Origin: Circinella umbellata
Taxonomy: Eukaryota; Mucoromycota; Mucoromycetes; Mucorales; Lichtheimiaceae
Direction of reading: 5' to 3'
Length of the DNA: 64,000 nt
Assembly: GCA_025093555.1 (NCBI GenBank)
Contig: JAIWNF010000015.1
Span: 124,001-188,000 of the forward strand
Shown here: in pieces, positions 1 to 11,278 of the stretch
How the letters are laid out: every line of letters starts with the position of its first letter
Numbering within the stretch: the stretch's first letter is position 1
Translations under genes and position numbers: made by a program
Notes under the pieces: generated by a model
What the model was told of the DNA's origin: nothing
What the model saw: only the letters and a program-made list of their open reading frames with translations
Database searches by the model: none

Positions 1-2
1 AG

Positions 3-1434
3 CAAAAGAAACCATTAATTACACCTACCACTGACATAGATAATAAAAAACAAGATCAGTATAAAACGTTAATATGGTCAGAAATTCCTAAATGGATGCG
101 ATTTAATCCTTATATTTTAAGTGGATATCGACCACCTAGTAATAATTATATTACTTGTATAAAAAGTATATTTAAACTTCACAATGAATCATGTAAGTCT
201 TTGTGTGTGTGTGTGTGTGTGTATTTAGGTACATAATATTGATGATGTTTTCTTATATACGTAGTAAATATTTGGACGCATCTTTTTGGTTTAATAATTA
301 TTCTATTTTATCTTGTACAAGAAGCAATAATATCATTCTTTCATCATCAAGACATTAAGAAGAATACTTCAGATATACTTTTATTTGTATTTTATTTGGG
401 TGCTATAAGTTGTCTTGGTTGTAGTTGTATTTATCATACTTTTGCTTGTCATTCTAAAAATGTATCAGTTACATGCAATGCTATTGATTATTTAGGTATT
501 ATTTGCAATAATCTGTAAGTAAATTCTTTTTGTTTATATTCACTGCTAATAATACTTATAACTAATTTTAAATAAAAAGTGGTAGTTGGCTCTTTGCATT
601 TCATTATTATTTTTATTGTGAACCAAAATTACAAGGTATAATATGATCAATATTGACTATATATATATATATATAACAGTTAATGACTAATATATATACA
701 TATAAACATTTTATAGTGCTTTATTCTATCTTTTATCTTATCATATGTGGTCTAGCGGTAATATATATACGTACTATTTCAATTTATTTCATATATTGGG
801 TATTAACTATATCCATATCTATATAGTCTATTATGTTAATGATACCACAATTACAAGCTGAAAAATATATGTGGATGCGTACTATTACTTTTTTATCTGT
901 AGGTCTTTCAGGATTAATTGCAATTGCTCACAGTACTTTACTTTATGGGGTAAGAATAGTTTATGAGAAAAGAGAATACATTCCTACCTACGTACCTATT
1001 CATAATATAATTATTTGTATTAGATTGATATGATATTTGCATTAGGATTTAATAAAGCTCTTATTATGGGATTTTTTTATGTTGGTGGGGCATTAGTATT
1101 TGGAATTAGGTATATACATATTATACCTTTTAAATATAATCTATGTTCAAACTAATAACATATATTAAAATATACGTATATTAGATGGCCTGAAAGAGCT
1201 TATCCTGGAAAATGTGATATTTGGGTAAAGTATATCTAAAAGATACATAACCATTATTTTTATTAATTAATATATCATCAATTACGTATATAGTTTCAAT
1301 CACATACAATTTTTCATATCATGTGCTTATTTGCTATCCTATTTTATTATCTTGGAATGATGCAAGCAAGAAATTTTTGGGCTGTAGAAGGAGCATATGA
1401 ACACTATTGTAAGCCTGTTGTACCATTTATTTGA
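3..1434 (+). CDS. PAQR family (adiponectin receptor / Izh-like) seven-TM protein, 5'-truncated
   Basis: Integral membrane receptor of the PAQR/hemolysin III family. In yeasts the Izh members act in lipid and zinc homeostasis; a role here is inferred. Eight exons join in consistent phase: 3-192, 265-514, 580-635, 717-757, 827-949, 1024-1109, 1185-1224 and 1294-1434, about 309 codons, with the N terminus outside the window. Visible family landmarks are the pre-TM1 FNPYILSGYRP segment, then NIWTHL in TM1, SCIYHTFACHS (metal-ligand His) at the end of TM2, and SHTIFHIM in the last TM, where the other conserved histidines lie. Introns are 65-81 nt; the first carries a TG microsatellite. The 3' end is a TGA after PVVPFI. 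Family assignment is confident; the exact subfamily (Izh3-like or receptor-like) is not. Confidence 0.88.
202..222. repeat. TG dinucleotide microsatellite in PAQR intron 1
   Basis: About ten TG units lie directly after the GTAAGT donor of the first PAQR intron. A similar GT run (46277-46300) sits in the last dysbindin intron. Confidence 0.9.
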
Positions 1435-2480
1435 TGACACCTTTTCCCCCCTGCTACCGTGCATGGGTTTTTCAGTACTCAACCACTAGTTTGTGAACTG
1501 ATGAGAGCAATAGACGTGTTCACTTAAATTCGTCATTAATAAAATCAATAATTGTAACGTATCGTAGTATACGGTTTGTCATATATGGTTATCTGTTTGA
1601 ACACTTGCTGCACCACATCTGCTGTATGTTGAAAGTTTGTCAAACTTTGTTTACAGCTGACTTAGTTGATAAAGGGTTATCATAGCTGTACACTGTACAT
1701 TTTTTCAAGGATGGAATTATGCACAGTTGTAGTGGATGGATTGGTTTGACTGGTGTATATATATACCTTTTCGGCTGTCTTTTCAGGATACTGTTTTTGA
1801 TTATGGCCAAATGGTTAAAAAAATCGGATGTTGTTGGCCCAACATCTAGATTTTTCAAGAATATATAATCGCAAAACTTGATTTTGATAATAAATTAAAA
1901 AAATTTCGTTCCAAGTATTAATTTTATGGCCATGATCATCATCCATACTGGTCATCCGAACATTATCATATTTACAGCTTTGTGGAGGTGGAGGGAATGA
2001 TGATCTTGGTACAATATTTTTTTTTGATTATCGACCCTTCACGATGTTCATCTACCGATTTTATTCTGTCGTAGACTTTGTTGCAATAGACAATGATAGC
2101 TTTGTTGTGATTGGTAATGATATAGCGGTGCAGCCCCACATGAAAAACGAACATGTGGAAATGTACCTACTCCCAATCATCATTCAACAGCTTTCTCTCA
2201 TTTCAATAAAGTCTTCCTTTAAAAATAATTCCGAGTATCTCAGAGTGTGGTCCATTGGTAACAACATCTCCGAGACTTTTATATCAATGTTTACTGGCGT
2301 TATGCTCATTATTTCACCATTGCAATTGTTTGCCCATTGGTTTTCATGAACTAGCAAAAAAAAAATTCTCTTTCTCCATGCTGTTTGATACAATGGAATA
2401 GGCATTACCTCAATGTTTACAAATATATAATAATCTTTCAAAGATGAATTTTGTCTGTTGAATAAAAGATAGATAACATA
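1435..2480. other. No recognisable gene; weak coding-like scraps on the minus strand
   Basis: Three minus-strand ORFs of 60-85 codons (1640-1858, 1972-2154, 2184-2441) lie in different frames. None matches a family I recognise. They could be relics of a decayed gene, but no splice pattern joins them. Confidence 0.4.
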
Positions 2481-2520
2481 CCTTTAATTACAGATGAAGT
2501 AAATTTTATTACGTATTATT

Positions 2521-2613
2521 AATGATTGGATGTTTCTTGAACTAAATTGGCCTGTTATAAATGATAGATTTAAACATAGAACAGAAAATAAACATTTATA
2601 CTTAGATTTTTAA
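2521..2613 (+). pseudogene. N-terminal fragment of a DDE/chromodomain-type transposase
   Basis: A 31-codon open stretch reads NDWMFLELNWPVINDRFKHR and continues to HLYLDF before a TAA. It aligns with the N-terminal piece of the transposon copy near 22160-22264 (NEWQFLNNNWPTMHNTYKHR): the W, FL, NWP and KHRT positions agree. The flanking sequence carries no further transposase, so this is an isolated remnant. The assignment rests on within-window similarity only. Confidence 0.55.
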
Positions 2614-2718
2614 AAGATCCAAAAAAGGACCTGTAAATCTCATTCTTAATATCTTACTTGGTATCGTACCCTCAAATCCATCTTCGAATGTGTATTAGAC
2701 CGAGGGTTTGGGAGCTTG

Positions 2719-2751
2719 CCTCCAATGGAGGGGGGTCGGGGGACCGCTAGT
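2719..2751. other. GC-rich double hairpin ending in CTAGT
   Basis: In an otherwise very AT-rich stretch there are two adjacent small hairpins: CCTCC-AAT-GGAGG (2719-2731) and GGTC-GGGG-GACC (2734-2745). GCTAGT follows directly. A GC-rich hairpin just before CTRRT is the textbook 3' end of a Helitron, but the expected flanking T is absent and no Rep/helicase is seen, so this is only suggestive. Confidence 0.35.
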
Positions 2752-2759
2752 ATTAAATA

Positions 2760-5241
2760 TATTCTTTACTTTTAATATTATATGATGGAACATTTTTACC
2801 AATAAAATATTCGTTACCAACAATTTTTATATAAAAACAACTGGTAATAGATATACACCACACACGTGCGTTTGAGATTCATTGGGCATCTACGAACTTT
2901 GATGGTTGGTGTTGGTGGTTTTTATTGTGCAAGAGGGTACCACAAGCACTTAGAATTGTATTCAATCACCAACAGATATAAGAAAAGACTTTTGACATGC
3001 AGAGTTATTAAAATGGGTCTTCAAGTTTTAACTAGCGTTGTAGAATCTTTGGCAATTTGAACAAAATACGTAGACTCTATTTTCGTTTCTTTTGGCCTTT
3101 TACGTACATCGGCTCCTGATAATTCTTCTCCCTCCCCCTCAACCTCCTGGCGGATACACAACTTTTTTTCATAACATTAAATGCCGTTCCCCCCCCCAAC
3201 ATAATCAGTGATGACTTTTTTTTGCCGTTATTGCTCAAGGTAACCATGATACCGAAAGCTACAACAGCACTATTCAATATAAAAAATGAAAATTACGTAT
3301 AAGATTCGAAAACATGTATTAAGATACATATATAAAAAAAAAGATACATACTGGGGAATAGCCCTTTTTAGAAATCATTGAGTTTATCTTTAGAAAGATA
3401 AGCAAGAGAAATATCTGAATAGCTTTTTACAAAGAACTATAAATGGTGTCATGTGGTAGTGGAAAGAATTGCCCTGGGATTTTTTAAAGGAAAATCACTT
3501 AATTTAACGAGATCTGGATAAAAATATCTTTACCTTCTGACTGAGTTATAGAATGTAATACCGTCACCACCACTCGTTATAACTATATTCAATAGAACGA
3601 CATTACTATGTAGGGTTCCAGGGTGTAAGAGCAGATTAACAGAGGCAGAGTTGCAGGATATTTCTCTCTCATTTGAAAATCCGAACTTGGCTCTCGGTCT
3701 ACTACGCAAAGTCCATCTTGTCCTTTTTATATTTTTGCATAGCTTTATAGAAACAATAAATAGATTTTTGGTGCTTGGTAAGACACTTTTTTGTTGTCTT
3801 TTTATTTTTATTTTTATGAAGCATCAGCATTAAGATCTCTATTATTCCACTCTACTCACAGTGCTGTGTTTTAAGAATTGACTATAGTTTCTCTTTACAA
3901 CCCTTTCTTCTCTTCTTCTTTTCTAGGGTCATGGCTAATATAATAACTGACATGGATATATACAGTAGTTGTTAGATCAAATGAAAAAAAATGAGCCCCC
4001 TTTTCAAAGTTTATTAATAAAAAATACAATTTCGAAATGTATATCAAATAGTACTATGGTGAATAAAATGTAAAAAAATAACCAGAAAGTGTATATTTAT
4101 TATTATAATTTTTCATAATAAGCACATAAGACGCTGGCATTGTAATTATCATAATAATAACAGATTGACGAAAATGAATAAAATAACGAAATATGTACGA
4201 AAAGAAAAAAAAAACAATCGGCCATATCTCAATAAAAAGTTTTCTTAATACTAAAAAAAATGGATAAAATCTCCATAGTTACGAAGTAATAACCATGGAA
4301 ATAGAATCTTAAGAGTCATATCACTTTAGAAAATAAGAAAAAGAGTGGGTTAATGTATAAAAAGCTGGTTTTCGTAAAGTAGTATATCCTTGGCCTGTGC
4401 TGTTATAGGATGAGAAGTTCAATATGCAAATCGGGTCTTCTTTTTTTGTGTAACCTTTTTTTTTCGTGCATGAACATCAAAGTGGTGCTTTAAACTTCTT
4501 GACACAGACCCAACCTATCTATTTATTTCCACGGTACCCAATTTGGTAAACCCGATGGTGATTCCGATGTTTATTTATGATTAACCATTTACATTTTATG
4601 ATGAAAATCCAAGTCAATATAAATTTTGTTTATATATCATACAAATGAGAAACGCACTTTTTTTTTAAAAAAAAAAAACCTAACTAACAAAATCTCTCTT
4701 TTTTTTTAAGGAGACGAAAAAAAAAAGGAGATGTATTCACACATGATGATTTCATAACCATTAAATAATATATCTTCATGTTTGAAAATTTACCACTGAA
4801 AAAAAAAACTTACTTTTTTGTCATCCAAATAATAATAATTTTTTTTTACATGACGACTTTCACAGTCAAATACAAAAGAACAGTAATTTTTTTTTTGATT
4901 GTGGCGCTGCCACACTTTTATATTATCTTTTGTCTAATGTAATAAATGTTATAGTATGCAAAAATATATTTAGATGTCTCCTGCATCAAATATTTTTTTT
5001 GAAGGGGGATATATACTAGTTATAAGATTAATCGAACAAAAAAAAAGGGATGGGGATGGGGGAGGAAGGATGAATATATAAAACGTAATATTCAACATAA
5101 AAAAAATATTTAGTCTATTTAATACAATCGTGGAATAATACGAATAAATGAGGTGGAAAAAATGATATAATATGTTGCGAAAAAAAAAAAACAACCAGTG
5201 CCAAAAAAATAAAAGGGTAAATACAATAAAAAAGTGAAGTT
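2760..5241. other. Intergenic, AT-rich, no gene seen
   Basis: Homopolymer-rich DNA with many A and T runs. ORFs at 2866-3060, 3077-3277, 3651-3833 and 4970-5257 have no family features and poor codon character. The last part is the 3' flank of the minus-strand gene ending at 5242. Confidence 0.5.
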
Positions 5242-5631
5242 TTAGGCAAAAGACCATGTGATACTAATTCGACCTTCATCAAAACTACCTAATTTCTTGA
5301 AAGCAGCAGGGCTAAAATCAATATCACCTTGAGCACAACCTGGACAAGTATCAACAGCTTTTACGGTAACAGATCCACTATCACTTTTAACCTTGATTTT
5401 TTTACCACAGTTTTTGCCAGAAGACATTAAACTTGAACTTAATGCTGCAACCATTTCACTATCACTATTTGTTTTACCACAAGAACCAAGACCCACTGTA
5501 TAAAAAGTACCATCACCAGAATAGGATCCACCACCACGACGATGTAAAGGAAGTGCGTTTACTACGTTATTAATAGTGAATGTCAACATTACAAACAATG
5601 TAATAAGAAAGACCAGCTTGGAAGAAAACAT
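5242..5631 (-). CDS. Small secreted double-psi beta-barrel (RlpA/barwin-like) protein
   Basis: A single-exon gene of 129 residues. Residues 1 to about 26 form a signal peptide (hydrophobic LVFLITLFVMLTF core, then NALPLHRR, whose RR suggests Kex2-type trimming). The mature part has the double-psi beta-barrel pattern: GDGTFYTVGLGSCG, then NCGKKIKV, then VDTCPGC and a DIDFSPAAFKKL helix close to the C terminus. The conserved cysteines pair as in barwin/expansin-related folds. These short fungal proteins are extracellular, and some are wall- or host-associated; no enzymatic activity should be assumed. The ATG is preceded by an in-frame AT-rich leader. The annotation is strong at fold level only. 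Confidence 0.85.
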   Translation of the reverse strand: MFSSKLVFLITLFVMLTFTINNVVNALPLHRRGGGSYSGDGTFYTVGLGSCGKTNSDSEMVAALSSSLMSSGKNCGKKIKVKSDSGSVTVKAVDTCPGCAQGDIDFSPAAFKKLGSFDEGRISITWSFA

Positions 5632-8202
5632 TTATGAAATTTGATTTATATACAAAAAATGCGTTATTGTTATTTAAAATAAAGTACCAAAAAAAAAGAA
5701 CAAGGTTTTTTAATTCACTCATGTATTTATATGTAATTTTGAAAGGGAGGGGAGGGGGGGTTAAAGACGGATCGGGTTCATATCGGACGTTATTATAGAA
5801 AAAGAGAGAGACCAGGTTTTTAAAAGCGACTTTTTATTGTATTACAATTCTGACTTTTTATAACCGATTTCCTTATTTAGAAATAATTTTTCTTACGGGT
5901 CCTCCCCCCTTTGAGTTCACCCTAAAAAAAAAAGGGTGGCCCATGTTGAGCTATTTTACTTTAACCCCAACAATGGAAAACAGATTATTAAGAGTTTTTT
6001 TTTTCTTTTCTATCTCATCAAACTGAATATTATTATTTTGATGTCTATATTTTTTTTGTCAGTTATTACTATTTCTATAACAAAAATTAGGTATAAGAAA
6101 TAGCCCACACACAAAAAGATCCAAGTATTATTATTATTTTACCATAAAAAGAACAGTTTGTTTTTTGTAGATCCAACAAAATCATGTATTGTGATACAAC
6201 ATTATAACTCTTTTTGTTTTTATTTGAAAGAGTCTCGATTCACATCAAAAGAGATAACGTTGGGTTATATAATATAATATCCATTTTTTTTATATGCTAA
6301 AAGCTGCTGTGTAATGGAGTTTCCTTCTTTTGTGGCAAAAAAAAACGCCTTTTCAGATCTATAAATGCTGCTTAAATATCTCAGATCACATCTTATAACA
6401 AAATAAGTAAATTATTGGGGGGAAATGAGGGGAACGGTTCTTTTCTTTTTTATAATTGGAGAATGTTATGATTATTACCCTATGGCTTGGCAAAAAAAAA
6501 CAAGGGAAACTATATAAACAAAAAGTTATTCTATATCCGAATAGTGTTTTGGGGTCCAAGACAAAGTTTTTCTATAGAATCTGATACCCTTCTATAGTGT
6601 ACTTTACAATGGGTATCCGAGAGGTTTTATCGTTCTGCTATTAAGGCTTTTTTTTTAATTTAAAATGTAATCGCATCGCGATCTTGGTATCTTGAATTTA
6701 CCTTTTGATATTTGATTCATTGGTTAATATTTGGTAAGCTAAATTCTATAATTTTTCTCCAAAGTGTTTAAATCCATGTATTTGTCCAAGACACCAGTGC
6801 GTTGTTTCTATTTGTGCTAATATTCTTATTTTATTTTTTATTGTTAACAAAACACTATTTAAAAGTCTTATGATTCACATTTTCTTATTATATGAGGTTC
6901 AACTGATACCTAACAACACCCTACTTCTGCTTCTTCTTTATAGAAATTAGATTGCCTGCAACTGTACAAACCCAATTTATCCTTTGTCATTTTGTATGAC
7001 TTACAGGATTTTTCCTAATGATTGGCGGGATTTTTTTTCCCATTATGGCGTTGGGTAACTTTTTTGACTGGCTGGTGTGCTTTCATGATTGGCAGGAGCT
7101 GAAAGATTAGGATGGCAGTATAATTTCATGAATTGGCCGAATTACAAAATGTATATGGCGGTTAGGAAGCTTAGTATCTGCCTATGCTTTAAAGAATATC
7201 AGATAATGGTTCTGTTTTTTTTTTTACCTTTACATTATGTATTTGTAATTTTCTTAAAATATATAGCCAATATAAAAATATAAAAAAGGAAGACATAGAG
7301 TTCGAAAACCAATATATAAAAAAACCAAACTAAAGGCTCAATTGAAAATATAAAGAAAATTGCCGTTTCATTCTACATAAAAAGATCAATGCAAAGAGCA
7401 AATGTTCAATTAAAAAGCTATATTGAACATAAAAAGGTTCAGCTAAAAGGTTATACCGAGGAGTTACACCAAGAAGAAAGCAAAGATCTAATTGAGTCTT
7501 TTTAGTAGCTTCAAACCCTCCTGGCTCCATCCCACTGTGAGATGGTTCAACCCACTGTAGGATGACTGTATCCTACTTTTCTTATACTTTCAGTTGAGTC
7601 TTCACTGTGGTCTTTTTATATGTAGAACGGACCGGCACTTCTTCGGATGTGTGAATTATCAGACCAGTAGTTTTGCTATACAGGATACACAAATCTTTTA
7701 TACCAATCTAAAATGTATCAAGCGAAGAAAAAAAAGTATGCATAGCATTTCACTCTGAACTTAATGTCTTAGTAAAAAAGCTTTTACTTGAGGACAGATG
7801 CAAGATAAAAAGAATGTAAAACAATATAGGGTGTTTAATTTTATACACGTATGTATACTATAAACGTATTAAATGAGAAAATTGTTGGTGAAATGAATAA
7901 CAATTTTTTTAAAAAGAATTCAAAAAATGCATTGGTATAAGTAAAAGGATATGCTTTTTTTCTTATAAGTATATAAGTTTTTATGAAGGGTGAATGAAGA
8001 AAGATAGAATTATACCGATAAGGAAGAAAAGAGAGAGAAGATAGGATATAAACACATATGAAATTAGAAAAAATACAAAGAAGAGAATGATGAATTATGT
8101 TGGTGTCCAAAGCTTGCGAGTCCATTGTACAGCTGTAACAGTCTGGTTTGGTATGTCAGTTGCTGAAGTAGCATCCGAAGGAGTTGTGAGCTTGACTGAC
8201 TT
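5632..8202. other. Intergenic, no supported gene
   Basis: AT-rich with frequent stops. ORFs at 7089-7283, 7330-7530 and 7841-8125 show no domain signal. Confidence 0.5.
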
Positions 8203-9099
8203 TTATGTATTATTTGTTAAATCACTCATCGACTTCCTTCTCTTGATCTTTTGTGTTTCAGCCTTTTCATGATGGAATGATTTTACGCGGAAGCACATAT
8301 CATTAAAACAGCCCAAAAGTCGAATGATGTTGCCAATAGCCCCCTCTTTGATTTCCTTGGTTGTTGTTGGAAACCATGCTTGATTCACAGAGTTTAAGAT
8401 ATATAAACCTGGAACAATCAGTTGAATATAATATGAGCATATTTCATAACCAGTAATAAGAAGGAATGGATACTTGAAATCCTGAGCCCCTTCCAATGAA
8501 ATGTTGTTACATTCAAAGTGTTGATTCATGTGAGCCTTGGCCGCTAGAACTGCTTTGAGTTTATCTTTATAATACTTGCTGTTAAATACTTCCTTTGGAA
8601 ATTCTCCACAAGCATAATCGGGCGCATCCTTATCCAATGAATTCAATAATCGTAAGTCCAGTTTCATTGTAACACCAGAATTCAGAACAACACTGGGAAT
8701 AGTATCATTCCAATGTGAATTAACGCCTGTTCCTCGGAAGGTATTTTCCACCAATCCAGACCATATTTTAACGACAAAGTCTTGTTCAGACAGATCCATA
8801 CCATCATTGAAAAGAAAAGAGCTGTACAGATGGAGTTTAATAATGTGAATATATGAATCGACGTAACGTTCATATTTGTCCTTTCTTATTTAACTATTTT
8901 TAATTGCATGATACCATTTTATCAATTGTTTGTGGTCATCCACATTTTCATAGTTGAGTATCTTGCTTTTCAGTATGAATTCATATTTTGGTACCGAATC
9001 AATCGGTGACACTTTTACATGGCTTCCAAAATGTTCGATTAGTGTCTTGATAGTTGTGGCGGCATACTGACTGATTTGTTCTTTCTTATCATTATTCAT
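8203..9099 (-). pseudogene. Lineage-specific multicopy family member (copy A), one in-frame stop
   Basis: The frame runs from ATG at 9099 to the stop at 8203, 299 codons, broken only by a TAA at 8892-8890; both sides are in the same frame. After the stop, the protein continues KYERYVDSYIHIIKLHLY and then the family core DLSEQDFVVKIWSGLVENTF, HW, MKLDLRLL, KLKAVLAAKAHMNQ and a C-terminal GYEICSYYIQLIVPGLYIL beta-rich region. The same order of motifs is seen in copies B (30845-33877) and C (about 35374-35901). Function is unknown. It is either a recent pseudogene or an assembly or sequencing error; an intron at the stop is not evident because no donor/acceptor pair brackets it. No known domain was recognised with confidence. 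Confidence 0.6.
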
Positions 9100-11278
9100 T
9101 TATAGGTGATCACTCGGTTGACAATTCAATAATGAGATATACTATGACAAGACCTATTTATATAAAAAAAAACAGTTCAAAAAAAAAAAGAGTTTTTTTA
9201 TATCATCATTATTAATTATAACTTACTTACCATATGAACGATATAGTGTGCTAAAGCTTCCTTTTTTTTGCAGATAGATAACTGAGGGCCTAATACATTG
9301 ATGGATTAGCATTTTATCTAATTGTGTATAATAAACAAATATGCATAGTAATAAGATGATGCCATAGTGTAACCATCACTTGCACCAATATTTATTTGAC
9401 TACTATTGGATTATATATAGACGAGTTAAACGAGTCTCATCCATATACTCTAATACTATTACTATTATCATTATCATTATAATATGTACTTATATTTAAT
9501 GAAGAAAACTCGTCAGTTTTAATTATAAAACTATATTATGATAGTTTACTAGGAAGATATTAATATAGATGTGTTATAATATATATATTACGCATTGGTA
9601 TAAAATCCGTGATTATTTTATAAAACCAAGAAAAAAAACATGACATATCCTATAAAGAAATTGTTGTGTTTTTTTTTTGTTTGTTTGTTCATATTCATGC
9701 AGACGCCTTGTCCCCCCCCCTCAGTTTTACTCCGAGTAAGGTTTTTATTATTGAGATAACTTATAACTAGTATTCAAGTACCGTCATTTTTTTTTGTAAC
9801 CATCATAACAACCATATATTTTAAAAACAGAAATTACTTTTATAGGTTGTTTTGTTTTGAATAAGGTTCACACATGAAAAAACTAATTGAGATTATTAAT
9901 ATCTGTCAGTTTTCTACGAAAACCCGAATAATTTTTTTTAAAAGGAGAAAGGGGGAGGTGAAAGTGCCACACAGAGCAAAAAGAGTCATTTTTCATATGT
10001 CTTTTTATAATTATATTACAGCCTTATAATTATGCACTGTTCTTTTACTATCTGTGTACATTTTCTAGAAAATAACCACCACCTGAGGTGAGTTTTCACT
10101 TCCCCCAGGTAAAGATATAATTACAGCATATGTTCTTTTTCCTCTTTCCTTCTAACAAAAAAATAATTAGCGATAGTGACCTCAATAGTTAATATCCCCT
10201 TATTGGGTTATCTCAATACCCAATGGTTTTTTTTTTACATTGCGTCGAACTTTAGAAAAAAAATCACTGTTCTATACTCTAATTATTCCATTAAAAAAAT
10301 TCGTTTAACATTAAATTTACAGAGCCAAGAAAGTATCATCTTCTGTTATTTAAAGGTAAAGAACATTACGAGAATTTAGTCTAGTAATAGTGATAAATTT
10401 ACAAACAATATTTTAGGTTGGGTAATATATTTAATTTGAATTTCTTATTTCATGACTCAAACTATACAGTATGAAATTGCTATATACAAAAAAAAACATG
10501 CAGTAGAAAACACCGTTTTTTTTTTGTTATGCACTCTAAAACAAATAGGAATTAGTACGTAGGTCCTTAAACCACAATAAATCTAAACAATTAATACTTA
10601 ATTTAAACTTCAATTTTCATAAATATTGTAAGCTTGAGTATAAAGTTGGTCAAAGAACCTTTCATTTATCTTATTCTACATCCTCATTATTATATGTTTA
10701 AAAAATTAGTTGGATTACTAATCTTATCTATAATTATATTTTTATATTTATATATTTAAGTTTAAAATTCACATTTCCTTGTTGCTGCGATGATTACCTG
10801 TTATATAATTTAAGGAAAAAAATGAAATAGCAAAACCAACACTATTTTTTTATAAAAAAAAGACTCTGTTAAAGCAGCCCCTAACAAAAAAAATAATATT
10901 CTCTATTTTTTGAAATTATTATACGTATTGAACGACACAATAACGGTAAAGAGAGAAATCAAATTGCAAAAGTTAGTGTAAATAACAACTAATATGGGTG
11001 TTAATTCATATGTAAAAACAAAGGCTTAAAAAGAAGGAAAGATGCAATATCCGTATGAATGAACAGAAAGAGAAAGGAGTAGACCCTGTCGTTTCTTTGA
11101 GTAACAACATTTATTTTTGCACCATCTATAATGTAAATGATATAATTATTATTATTATTTTCCTTAAGGATATTTTATCCCATTTTTTCTTCTTTTTAAT
11201 CCTATTCTTTTTTAATTCATTGTACATAAAATACTCGCTCGTACGTGCTCGCACTTGTGAATATTACAAAAAAGAAGC
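9100..11278. other. Intergenic, no supported gene
   Basis: AT-rich; contains long A and T runs and a C-run (9711-9721). The last 250 bp form the presumed 5' leader of the F-box gene. Confidence 0.5.
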
